Part shown: piece after piece, positions 14,904 to 22,891 of the stretch
How positions within the stretch are numbered: position 1 is the first letter of the stretch
Layout: each line of letters starts with the position of its first letter
Assembly (NCBI RefSeq): GCF_001426405.1
Contig: NZ_LMEP01000026.1
Coordinates: 107,550-169,476, forward strand
Reading direction: 5' to 3'
DNA: 61,927 bases
Source: Streptomyces sp. Root1304
GTDB lineage: Bacteria; Actinomycetota; Actinomycetes; Streptomycetales; Streptomycetaceae
Made by a program: the position numbers and the translations under genes
Notes under the pieces: model-generated
Database searches by the model: none
The model's input: only the letters and a program-made list of their open reading frames with translations
What the model was told of the DNA's origin: nothing

Positions 14904-14932
14904 CCGGACAGGGGGCTGAAACCCCCGTCCGG
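14904..14932 (+). terminator. Hairpin between lysA and hom
   Basis: CCGGAC plus GGGGG pairs with CCCCC plus GTCCGG, one bulged A, loop of about six bases. There is no T-run. It is a terminator for lysA or an attenuator for hom. Confidence 0.6.
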
Positions 14933-15010
14933 TGAGTGAGACTGGTTCCACCGTCGGGAACCGCAGAGACTCGAACGTAGAGATACGAAGTAGGACGAGA
15001 AAGAGGTCGG

Positions 15011-16312
15011 ATGATGCGTACGCGTCCGCTGAAGGTGGCGCTGCTGGGCTGTGGAGTGGTCGGCTCAGAGGTGGCGCGCATCATGACGACGCACGCCGAC
15101 GACCTCGCCGCGCGCATCGGCGCCCCGGTCGAGCTCGTCGGTGTGGCCGTCCGCCGCCCGGACAAGGTCCGTGAGGGAATCGCGCCCGAGCTGATCACCA
15201 CCGACGCCACCGCCCTGGTCAAACGGGGCGACATCGACGTCATCGTCGAGGTCATCGGCGGGGTCGAGCCGGCCCGCAGCCTCATCACCACCGCCTTCGA
15301 GCACGGCGCCTCCGTCGTCTCGGCGAACAAGGCGCTGCTCGCCCAGGACGGCGCGACGCTGCACGCCGCCGCCGAGGAGCACGGCCAGGACCTCTACTAC
15401 GAGGCCGCCGTCGCCGGCGCCATCCCGCTGGTCCGCCCGCTGCGCGAGTCCCTCGCCGGCGACAAGATCAACCGGGTCATGGGCATCGTCAACGGCACGA
15501 CCAACTTCATCCTCGACAAGATGGACACCTCCGGCGCCGGTTACTCCGAGGCGCTCGACGAGGCCACCGCCCTCGGATACGCGGAGGCCGACCCGACCGC
15601 CGACGTCGAGGGCTTCGACGCCGCCGCCAAGGCCGCCATCCTCGCCGGGATCGCCTTCCACACGCGCGTGCGCCTGGACGACGTCTACCGCGAGGGCATG
15701 ACCGAGGTCACCGCCGCCGACTTCGCCTCCGCCAAGCAGATGGGCTGCACCGTCAAGCTGCTCGCCATCTGCGAGCGGGCCGCCGACGGCGGGTCCGTCA
15801 CCGCGCGCGTGCACCCCGCGATGATCCCGCTGAGCCACCCGCTCGCCTCCGTCCGCGAGGCGTACAACGCGGTCTTCGTCGAGGCCGAGGCCGCCGGCCG
15901 GCTCATGTTCTACGGCCCCGGCGCCGGCGGCTCTCCGACCGCCTCGGCCGTCCTCGGCGACCTCGTCGCCGTGTGCCGCAACAAGCTCAACGAGGCCAGG
16001 GGCCCCGGCGAGTCCGCGTACACCCAGCTGCCCGTGGGCTCCATGGGCGAGGTCGTCACGCGGTACCACATCAGTCTCGACGTGGCCGACAAGCCGGGCG
16101 TCCTCGCCCAGGTCGCGACGGTCTTCGCCGAGCACGGCGTATCCATCGACACCGTGCGCCAGCACGGCCGACAGGACGGAGACGGCGAGGCCTCCCTCGT
16201 CGTCGTCACCCACCGCGCGCCCGACGCCGCCCTCTCCGGGACCGTCGAGGCACTGCGCAAGCTCGACACCGTGCGCGGTGTCGCCAGCATCATGCGTGTT
16301 GAAGGGGAGTAA
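15011..16312 (+). CDS. hom: Homoserine dehydrogenase
   Basis: A 433-residue monofunctional enzyme reducing aspartate semialdehyde to homoserine. The NAD(P) site is ALLGCGVVGSEV (about 9-20). The substrate part includes EAAVAGAIPLVRPL and the family signature GIVNGTTNFIL (about 158-168). A C-terminal ACT domain (about 345-430, HISLDVADKPGVLAQV) is the usual site of threonine feedback control. ATG 15011 is followed by ATG 15014, which is better spaced from GAGG. thrC starts six bases after its stop, so hom-thrC form an operon. Confidence 0.96.
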   Translation: MMRTRPLKVALLGCGVVGSEVARIMTTHADDLAARIGAPVELVGVAVRRPDKVREGIAPELITTDATALVKRGDIDVIVEVIGGVEPARSLITTAFEHGASVVSANKALLAQDGATLHAAAEEHGQDLYYEAAVAGAIPLVRPLRESLAGDKINRVMGIVNGTTNFILDKMDTSGAGYSEALDEATALGYAEADPTADVEGFDAAAKAAILAGIAFHTRVRLDDVYREGMTEVTAADFASAKQMGCTVKLLAICERAADGGSVTARVHPAMIPLSHPLASVREAYNAVFVEAEAAGRLMFYGPGAGGSPTASAVLGDLVAVCRNKLNEARGPGESAYTQLPVGSMGEVVTRYHISLDVADKPGVLAQVATVFAEHGVSIDTVRQHGRQDGDGEASLVVVTHRAPDAALSGTVEALRKLDTVRGVASIMRVEGE

Positions 16313-16318
16313 GGACCC

Positions 16319-17389
16319 ATGACCCACAAGGGCACCCACCAGTGGCGCGGCATCATCGAGGAGTACCGGGACCGCCTTCCGGTCACGGACACGACGCCGG
16401 TCGTCACGCTCCGTGAGGGCGGCACGCCGCTCGTACCCGCTCAGGTCCTCTCCGAGCGCACGGGCTGCGAGGTGCACCTCAAGGTCGAGGGCGCCAACCC
16501 CACCGGCTCCTTCAAGGACCGCGGCATGACCATGGCCATCACCCGGGCCAAGGAGGAGGGCGCGCAGGCCGTCATCTGCGCCTCCACCGGCAACACCTCC
16601 GCCTCCGCCGCGGCCTACGCGGTACGGGCCGGGATGGTGTCGGCCGTCCTCGTGCCGCAGGGCAAGATCGCGCTCGGCAAGATGGGCCAGGCCCTCGTGC
16701 ACGGCGCGAAGATCCTCCAGGTCGACGGCAACTTCGACGACTGCCTGACCCTGGCCCGCAGCCTCTCCGAGAACTACCCGGTGGCGCTGGTCAATTCGGT
16801 CAACCCGGTCCGCATCGAGGGCCAGAAGACCGCCGCCTTCGAGATCGTGGACATGCTGGGCGACGCGCCCGACATCCACGTCCTGCCCGTGGGCAACGCC
16901 GGCAACATCACGGCGTACTGGAAGGGGTACCGCGAGTACGCCGCCGACGGCCTCGCCACCCACCGCCCGCGCATGTGGGGCTTCCAGGCCTCCGGCTCCG
17001 CGCCGCTCGTGCGCGGCGAGGTCGTCAAGGACCCGTCGACGATCGCCACCGCGATCCGCATCGGCAACCCGGCCTCGTGGGACTACGCGATCGCCGCGCG
17101 CGACGAGTCGGGCGGCTTCATCGACGAGGTGACGGACCGTGAGATCCTGCGCGCCTACCGCCTGTTGGCCGCGCAGGAGGGCGTCTTCGTCGAGCCCGCC
17201 TCGGCCGCCTCGGTCGCCGGTCTGCTGAAGGCCGCCGAGCAGGGCAAGGTGGATCCCGGCCAGACGATCGTCTGCACCGTCACGGGCAACGGGCTCAAGG
17301 ACCCCGACTGGGCCGTCGCCGGCGCGCCGCAGCCGGTCACCGTCCCGGTGGACGCGGCCACCGCCGCCGAACGCCTCGGTCTGGCCTGA
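16319..17389 (+). CDS. thrC: Threonine synthase
   Basis: A 356-residue fold-II PLP enzyme converting O-phosphohomoserine to threonine. PLP lysine is K66 in NPTGSFKDRGM, the phosphate loop is ASTGNTSASAAAY (about 83-95), and VTGNGLKDPDW stands near the C-terminus. Length is right for the short bacterial form. It is translated from the hom transcript (GGGGAG at 16304-16309) and followed by a strong inverted repeat before thrB. Confidence 0.95.
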   Translation: MTHKGTHQWRGIIEEYRDRLPVTDTTPVVTLREGGTPLVPAQVLSERTGCEVHLKVEGANPTGSFKDRGMTMAITRAKEEGAQAVICASTGNTSASAAAYAVRAGMVSAVLVPQGKIALGKMGQALVHGAKILQVDGNFDDCLTLARSLSENYPVALVNSVNPVRIEGQKTAAFEIVDMLGDAPDIHVLPVGNAGNITAYWKGYREYAADGLATHRPRMWGFQASGSAPLVRGEVVKDPSTIATAIRIGNPASWDYAIAARDESGGFIDEVTDREILRAYRLLAAQEGVFVEPASAASVAGLLKAAEQGKVDPGQTIVCTVTGNGLKDPDWAVAGAPQPVTVPVDAATAAERLGLA

Positions 17390-17440
17390 TCCCACCCCCC
17401 TCCGGGGCGAAACCGCTGATCGAAACCCGATCAGGAACGT

Positions 17441-17498
17441 ACATAGGCGCACAGGTTGGCTCGCGACACGCATCGTGCGCCTCCTGTGCGCCCTATGT
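17441..17498 (+). terminator. Long inverted repeat between thrC and thrB
   Basis: ACATAGGCGCACAGG (17441-17455) pairs with CCTGTGCGCCCTATGT (17483-17498) with one bulged base. The 27-base loop contains a smaller CACG-cat-CGTG repeat. It is stable enough to terminate the hom-thrC transcript. Its near-symmetry also fits an operator. No T-run follows. Confidence 0.6.
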
Positions 17499-17519
17499 CG
17501 CGGCAGAACCTTCCTTCGA

Positions 17520-17525
17520 TAGGCT
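17520..17525 (+). promoter_or_regulatory. Candidate -10 box for thrB
   Basis: TAGGCT after the inverted repeat, about 150 bases before the thrB start, suggests thrB has its own promoter. No convincing -35 is seen. Confidence 0.35.
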
Positions 17526-17673
17526 GTACCGAACCCGCCCCGACGCATATGCGCGGTGTCGTTGCCGTTGTCGCCCCCGTGGCCGAAACGGCCCCCGGGT
17601 TCCCTGAGCACTTCCTCAGCAACACCCGCTGTACAGAAACACCGTTGTCGCAATCAAGGAGAGTCATCGAGCG

Positions 17674-18591
17674 ATGGCCGGTCCAGCGTTCCGCGCCGCC
17701 GCCGTACGGGTGCGCGTCCCCGCCACCAGCGCCAACCTCGGTCCGGGCTTCGACGCCTTCGGACTGTCGCTGGGCCTCTACGACGACGTCGTCGTCCGTG
17801 TCGCCGACTCCGGGCTGCACGTCGACATCGCCGGCGAGGGTGCCGAGACGCTCCCGCGCGACGAGAGCCACCTGCTCGTACGCTCCCTGCGCACCGCCTT
17901 CGACCTGCTCGGCGGACAGCCGCGCGGTCTCGAGGTCGTCTGCGCCAACCGCATCCCGCACGGCCGCGGCCTCGGCTCCTCCTCCGCCGCCATCTGCGCG
18001 GGCATCGTCGCCGCCCGCGCCGTGACCATAGGCGGGGACGCCCGTCTCGACGAGGCCGCCCTCCTGGAGCTGGCCACCGAGATCGAGGGCCACCCCGACA
18101 ACGTCGCCGCCTGTCTGCTCGGCGGATTCACGCTCGCCTGGACCGAGTCCGGCGCCGCGCGGGCGATCAGGATGGACCCCTCGGACTCCATCGTTCCGGT
18201 GGTCTTCGTCCCCGGCAAGCCCGTCCTCACCGAGACCGCCCGCGGACTCCTGCCGCGCACCGTCCCGCACGTGGACGCCGCCGCCAACGCCGGCCGCGCC
18301 GCCCTCCTCGTCGAGGCCCTGACCCGCCGCCCCGAGCTGCTGCTCTCGGCCACCGAGGACCGGCTGCACCAGGAGTACCGGGCCCCCGCGATGCCCGAGA
18401 GCCTCGCCCTGGTCAACCGGCTGCGCGCGGACGGCGTCCCCGCGGTCATCTCCGGCGCGGGCCCCACGGTCCTCGCGCTGGCCGAACACGGGACGGCCGA
18501 CAAGGTCGCCCGCCTCGCGGGCGAGGGCTGGGCCGCGAACCGGCTCGACCTCGACGCGTCCGGAGCGAGCGTCCTGCCGCTGGCGCCCTAG
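17674..18591 (+). CDS. thrB: Homoserine kinase
   Basis: A 305-residue GHMP kinase phosphorylating homoserine with ATP. The N-terminal VRVPATSANLGPGFDAFG (about 9-26) is typical, the ATP loop PHGRGLGSSSAA is at about 92-103, and the third GHMP motif is VISGAGPTVLAL (about 257-268). AAGGAGA at 17659-17665 precedes ATG 17674. Unlike hom and thrC it is separated from its partner by 284 bases with a hairpin, so it may be expressed separately. Confidence 0.95.
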   Translation: MAGPAFRAAAVRVRVPATSANLGPGFDAFGLSLGLYDDVVVRVADSGLHVDIAGEGAETLPRDESHLLVRSLRTAFDLLGGQPRGLEVVCANRIPHGRGLGSSSAAICAGIVAARAVTIGGDARLDEAALLELATEIEGHPDNVAACLLGGFTLAWTESGAARAIRMDPSDSIVPVVFVPGKPVLTETARGLLPRTVPHVDAAANAGRAALLVEALTRRPELLLSATEDRLHQEYRAPAMPESLALVNRLRADGVPAVISGAGPTVLALAEHGTADKVARLAGEGWAANRLDLDASGASVLPLAP

Positions 18592-19014
18592 GGCGCGCGG
18601 CGGACCGGACGCCGGGCAGCGTCCGGGACAGGAGATTGCCGGTGAGGGAGAGGGGGAATGTTTGTCGGAGCCGGTAGTGTTAACCTCAAGTCAGCACCCG
18701 GCGCCTTTGTGGCGCGGTGCTGAGTGTCCCCATCAGGGACCACCGATTCTTCCGGGAGCCTCCCCAACTGCCTGAGCAGCCTGCCTGAGCAGTTTCGAGC
18801 ACGCTCCGGAACCGGCACGACACCCCTCGCTCTTCTCCGCGTGAGGGCCGAGCAGGGGGCGCTCGGGCCGGACCCACAGCACGTTTTCTCTCTTCCGCCG
18901 CACCCGGCGGGACCACCGCCCCGGACACGGTCCACCGAACACGGGACCGCTGCCGGACAGCACAACCGGTCGCCGAGCCAGATGGCCGACGTCCGCTCCA
19001 GGGAAGGACCCTTC
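18592..19014 (+). promoter_or_regulatory. Long rho leader region
   Basis: 423 bases without a gene. A -10-like TAGTGT stands at 18675-18680. It is followed by a strong hairpin: TCAGCACC (18691-18698) with GGTGCTGA (18716-18723) and inner GCGCC/GGCGC. After the hairpin comes about 290 bases rich in C and poor in long G runs, the kind of sequence Rho binds. rho genes are commonly autoregulated by termination in their leaders, so this is a likely autoregulatory leader (inference). Confidence 0.5.
18691..18723 (+). terminator. Hairpin in the rho leader
   Basis: An 8-bp outer stem TCAGCACC/GGTGCTGA and a 5-bp inner stem GCGCC/GGCGC with a short TTTGT loop, just downstream of the candidate rho promoter; possible attenuator. 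Confidence 0.6.
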
Positions 19015-21111
19015 GTGAGCGACACCACCGATCTGATGGGCGTGACTGCCGACAGCAGTGTCGACACCCCCGCGCCCGCCGAAGGTGCTGCCACCGGCGG
19101 CACCGCACGGCGCCGCCGCTCCGGCACCGGCCTCGACGGCATGGTCCTGGCCGAGCTGCAGCAGGTCGCGTCCGGCCTCGGCATCAGGGGCACCGCGCGG
19201 ATGCGCAAGAGCCAGCTGATCGAGGTCATCAAGGAGGCGCAGGCCGGAGGCTCCGCCGCGCCCGCCAAGACCGCCGACGCCGCCGCCGACACCAAGCCGA
19301 AGCGCCGGGCCACCGCCAAGGCGCGTACGGGCGAGACCGCGGCCGAGGCCGCCACGCCCAAGGCGGAGAAGGCGGCCGAGAAGGCCGTCGCCCCGCAGCA
19401 GATCGACATCCCCGGCCAGCCGTCCCCCAAGGTCTCGACTTCGCTCGACCAGGGAGGGGCCCCCACCGAGGACCAGCCGGCCGGCGAGCGTCGTCGTCGC
19501 CGTGCCACCGCCCCCGCCGGTTCGCCGGAGGGCGAGGCCAAGGCCGAGGCCGCGCAGGTCGTGAAGACCGAGGCCCGTACCGAGGCGAAGACCGACACGC
19601 AGGCCGACGCCAAGGCCGAGGCCGCCGTCGACGGCGCCGAGGGCCGAGGCCGCCGTGACCGCGGCGAGCGGGGCGAGCGCGGGGAGCGCGGCGAGCGCCG
19701 TGAGCGCCGTGACCGTCAGCGCGACCGCGGCAAGGGCGACGAGCAGCAGGGCGGTGGCCAGGGCGGCCAGCGCCAGCGACAGGGCGGCCAGGGCCAGGGT
19801 CAGCAGAGCCAGGGCCAGGGCCAGCAGGGCGGCGGCCAGCAGGCCGGTCCGCAGGACGACTACGACGACGCCGAGGGCGGCCGTCGCGGCCGTCGGGGCC
19901 GTTACCGCGACCGCCGCGGCCGTCGTGGCCGTGACGACTTCCAGGCCGGCGAGCCGCAGGTCGCGGACGACGACGTCCTGATCCCCGTCGCGGGCATCCT
20001 CGACATCCTCGACAACTACGCGTTCATCCGGACCTCCGGCTACCTGCCCGGTCCGAACGACGTGTACGTCTCCCTCGCCCAGGTCCGCAAGAACGGTCTG
20101 CGCAAGGGTGACCACGTCACCGGCGCCGTGCGTCAGCCGAAGGAGGGCGAGCGCCGCGAGAAGTTCAACGCGCTGGTCCGCCTGGACTCGGCGAACGGCA
20201 TGGCGGCCGACTCCGGCCGCGGTCGTCCGGAGTTCAACAAGCTGACCCCGCTCTACCCGCAGGACCGGCTCCGCCTGGAGACCGACCCGGGCGTGCTGAC
20301 CACGCGGATCATCGACCTCGTGTCGCCGATCGGCAAGGGCCAGCGCGGTCTGATCGTGGCCCCGCCGAAGACCGGCAAGACCATGATCATGCAGGCCATC
20401 GCCAACGCGATCACGCACAACAACCCCGAGTGCCACCTGATGGTCGTCCTGGTCGACGAGCGTCCGGAAGAGGTCACCGACATGCAGCGGTCGGTCAAGG
20501 GCGAGGTCATCTCCTCGACCTTCGACCGTCCGGCCGAGGACCACACCACCGTCGCCGAGCTGGCCATCGAGCGCGCCAAGCGTCTCGTGGAGCTGGGTCA
20601 CGACGTGGTCGTCCTGCTCGACTCGATCACCCGCCTGGGCCGCGCGTACAACCTCGCGGCGCCGGCCTCCGGCCGCATCCTGTCCGGTGGTGTCGACTCG
20701 ACCGCGCTCTACCCGCCGAAGCGCTTCTTCGGTGCCGCGCGCAACATCGAGGACGGCGGCTCGCTGACCATCCTCGCGACCGCGCTGGTGGACACCGGTT
20801 CGCGCATGGACGAGGTGATCTTCGAGGAGTTCAAGGGCACCGGCAACATGGAGCTCAAGCTCGACCGGAAGCTCGCCGACAAGCGCATCTTCCCGGCGGT
20901 GGACGTCGACGCGTCCGGCACCCGCAAGGAGGAGATCCTGCTCGGCGCCGACGAGCTGGCCGTCACCTGGAAGCTGCGTCGCGTGCTCCACGCGCTCGAC
21001 CAGCAGCAGGCGATCGAGCTGCTGCTCGACAAGATGAAGCAGACGAAGTCGAACGGCGAGTTCCTGCTGCAGATCCAGAAGACGACGCCGGGCGGCAAGA
21101 ACGACGACTGA
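19015..21111 (+). CDS. rho: Transcription termination factor Rho, actinobacterial long form
   Basis: A 698-residue RNA-dependent helicase. A Rho N-terminal SAP-like domain (about 35-80, LAELQQVASGLGI) is followed by a 210-residue insertion, first A/K/E-rich, then Arg/Gly/Gln-rich (about 205-315), typical of high-GC actinobacteria. The cold-shock RNA-binding domain comes next (about 320-390) and the hexameric ATPase follows with Walker A APPKTGKT near 449-456. GTG 19015 is chosen because GGGAAGGA (19001-19008) sits six bases before it; the longer open frame from 18724 covers the leader. A perfect terminator follows. Confidence 0.95.
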   Translation: MSDTTDLMGVTADSSVDTPAPAEGAATGGTARRRRSGTGLDGMVLAELQQVASGLGIRGTARMRKSQLIEVIKEAQAGGSAAPAKTADAAADTKPKRRATAKARTGETAAEAATPKAEKAAEKAVAPQQIDIPGQPSPKVSTSLDQGGAPTEDQPAGERRRRRATAPAGSPEGEAKAEAAQVVKTEARTEAKTDTQADAKAEAAVDGAEGRGRRDRGERGERGERGERRERRDRQRDRGKGDEQQGGGQGGQRQRQGGQGQGQQSQGQGQQGGGQQAGPQDDYDDAEGGRRGRRGRYRDRRGRRGRDDFQAGEPQVADDDVLIPVAGILDILDNYAFIRTSGYLPGPNDVYVSLAQVRKNGLRKGDHVTGAVRQPKEGERREKFNALVRLDSANGMAADSGRGRPEFNKLTPLYPQDRLRLETDPGVLTTRIIDLVSPIGKGQRGLIVAPPKTGKTMIMQAIANAITHNNPECHLMVVLVDERPEEVTDMQRSVKGEVISSTFDRPAEDHTTVAELAIERAKRLVELGHDVVVLLDSITRLGRAYNLAAPASGRILSGGVDSTALYPPKRFFGAARNIEDGGSLTILATALVDTGSRMDEVIFEEFKGTGNMELKLDRKLADKRIFPAVDVDASGTRKEEILLGADELAVTWKLRRVLHALDQQQAIELLLDKMKQTKSNGEFLLQIQKTTPGGKNDD

Positions 21112-21179
21112 CGCGAGAGCTGCGTCACACGACGAGACGCGGGCCCCGCGCCCGTAACCCCGTCGTGACCTGCGTAAAC

Positions 21180-21216
21180 CACTGCGCCCACCGTGCCCCG
21201 CACGGTGGGCGCAGTG
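21180..21216 (+). terminator. Terminator after rho
   Basis: CACTGCGCCCACCGTG (21180-21195) and CACGGTGGGCGCAGTG (21201-21216) form a perfect 16-bp stem with a CCCCG loop, followed by CTGTTT. Confidence 0.9.
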
Positions 21217-21316
21217 CTGTTTCCGCCCGAGCTCACCGAAACCTCACAGGTCCATATGCAACCCTTTCGGGTGCTTCGCCGTCACACATGGTGAACCGAG
21301 GGCCCGAGGGAAGACG

Positions 21317-22414
21317 ATGACCGAGCAGAACAAGAGCGGCCGAATAGGCGGCGCGGGAAGCGGCCGCCGCCGCAAGCCGCCCGCCGCGCGACGCCGCAGG
21401 ACGACGATCCTGCTGTCGGCGGCCGCCGCCGTGCTCGTCCTCGGCGGCGCCGGAGCGGGGTACGTGTACCTCAAGCTCGACGGCAACATCCAGGGCGTCG
21501 ACATCAACGCCCAGCTGGGCGCCGACCGCCCCGACGACGTCGACAACGACTCCGTCGACATCCTCGTCCTCGGCTCCGACTCCCGCTCCGGCGACAACGG
21601 CGCCTACGGCAAGGACGAGGGCGGCGCCCGCTCCGACACCGCGATGGTCGTCCACGTCTACGAGGGCCACAAGAAGGCGAGCGTGGTCTCCATACCCCGC
21701 GACACCCTCATCGACCGGCCCTCCTGCGTCGACGGGCAGGGCGCCGCCGTCGCCGGCGAGCGGCGCGCCATGTTCAACACCGCGTACGAGGTCGGCGGCC
21801 CCGCCTGCGCCGTCAAGACCGTCGAGTCGATGTCCGGCATCCGTATGGACCACTACATCGAGGTCGACTTCACCGGCTTCAAGAAGCTCATCGACGAACT
21901 CGGCGGGGTGGAGATCACCACCACCGCCGCCATCAAGGACAGCAAGAGCCACCTCGACCTCGAACCGGGCACCCACACCCTCGACGGCGAACGGTCCCTC
22001 GGCCTCGTCCGCACCCGCAAGAGCGTCGGCGACGGCAGCGACCTCGGCCGCATCCAGCTCCAGCAGGCCTTCATGAAGGCCTTCATCGACCAGGTCAAGA
22101 GCGTCGGCGTCTTCAGCGACCCGACCAAGCTGTACGGCCTCGCCGACGCCGCCACCAAGGCCATCACCCCGGACTCCGAACTCGACTCCGTCCAGGAGCT
22201 GATGGGCTTCGCGAAGGGGCTCTCCGGCATCGGCGCCCAGAACGTCCACATGGTCACCATGCCCGTCGAGTACGACCCCCGGGACCCCAACCGCGTCGTC
22301 CCGCTCGAAGCCCAGTCCCAGCAGGTCTGGGCGGCCCTGAAGAAGGACCTCCCGATCCCCGCGGCGGCCACCAGGGACGCGGCCACCGGCAAGGCCGACG
22401 GCGTCGTGAAGTAG
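21317..22414 (+). CDS. LytR-CpsA-Psr (LCP) family cell-wall ligase
   Basis: A 365-residue membrane protein of the family that attaches teichoic acids or other polymers to peptidoglycan outside the membrane. It has a basic cytoplasmic N-terminus (1-28), one membrane helix (about 29-50) and an extracellular LCP domain (about 75-250). The domain contains LVLGSDSRSG, an SDTAMVVHV strand, IPRDTLI and later RFTGF-like and RTRKSVGDGSDLGRIQLQQ segments with the conserved D and R residues. The substrate is unknown. ATG 21317 has GAGGGAAG upstream. It stands alone between terminated rho and rpmE. Confidence 0.9.
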   Translation: MTEQNKSGRIGGAGSGRRRKPPAARRRRTTILLSAAAAVLVLGGAGAGYVYLKLDGNIQGVDINAQLGADRPDDVDNDSVDILVLGSDSRSGDNGAYGKDEGGARSDTAMVVHVYEGHKKASVVSIPRDTLIDRPSCVDGQGAAVAGERRAMFNTAYEVGGPACAVKTVESMSGIRMDHYIEVDFTGFKKLIDELGGVEITTTAAIKDSKSHLDLEPGTHTLDGERSLGLVRTRKSVGDGSDLGRIQLQQAFMKAFIDQVKSVGVFSDPTKLYGLADAATKAITPDSELDSVQELMGFAKGLSGIGAQNVHMVTMPVEYDPRDPNRVVPLEAQSQQVWAALKKDLPIPAAATRDAATGKADGVVK

Positions 22415-22442
22415 CACCGCGACCGCCGTCCTGAACGGCCCA

Positions 22443-22468
22443 GGAATAGTTCCGGCCCGACCCCGGTT
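22443..22468 (+). promoter_or_regulatory. Sigma-R-type promoter upstream of rpmE
   Basis: GGAAT (22443-22447), then exactly 18 bases, then GTT (22466-22468): an exact match to the disulfide-stress sigma-R consensus of Streptomyces. rpmE is a known sigma-R target in S. coelicolor (established knowledge), and L31 with zinc cysteines makes sense in a thiol-stress regulon. Confidence 0.8.
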
Positions 22469-22572
22469 TTGGGAGATACGGCCGGTCCTGGCAGACTGGT
22501 ACGTCGGCCCCGGTTCACGTTCGCCGCAACCCGCGGAAGCGACCCGGAGCCCTCCCGAAACTAGGAGACACC

Positions 22573-22794
22573 TTGAAGCGCGAGATTCACCCCGAGTACG
22601 TCGAGACCCAGGTCAGCTGCACCTGTGGCGCGTCGTTCACCACCCGGAGCACGCTGACCGAGGGCACCATCCGTGCCGAGGTCTGCTCCGAGTGCCACCC
22701 GTTCTACACGGGCAAGCAGAAGATCCTCGACACCGGCGGCCGCGTCGCCCGCTTCGAGGCCCGCTTCGGCAAGGCCGCCGGCTCCGCCAAGTAG
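22573..22794 (+). CDS. rpmE: 50S ribosomal protein L31, zinc-binding form
   Basis: A 73-residue ribosomal protein with CTCG at about 16-19 and CSEC at about 37-40, the four-cysteine zinc site that marks the C+ paralogue. IHPEYVET at the N-terminus and HPFYTGKQKILDTGGRV at the C-terminus are L31 signatures. The start is TTG 22573 with AGGAG at 22563-22567; no ATG or GTG fits. It is preceded by a sigma-R promoter match and followed by a strong terminator. Confidence 0.94.
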   Translation: MKREIHPEYVETQVSCTCGASFTTRSTLTEGTIRAEVCSECHPFYTGKQKILDTGGRVARFEARFGKAAGSAK

Positions 22795-22803
22795 CGAGCC
22801 CCT

Positions 22804-22850
22804 GCGCCGGTCCTCGGTCGCCCCGCGCGGGTGGCCGGGACCGGCGCTTT
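22804..22850 (+). terminator. Terminator after rpmE
   Basis: GCGCCGGTCC (22804-22813) pairs with GGACCGGCGC (22838-22847), further inner pairing, then TTT. Confidence 0.85.
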
Positions 22851-22891
22851 GCCGTCCCCGTAGCAACTGACGAAAAACCCAGGAGCCCCCG

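Noticed and set aside
11952..14951. 999-residue minus-strand open frame opposite nrtL-lysA
   Set aside because: Low-complexity G/V/D/E composition and antisense to well-supported genes; typical GC-bias artefact.
15065..17653. 862-residue minus-strand open frame opposite hom-thrC
   Set aside because: Antisense shadow with no motif, start or ribosome site.
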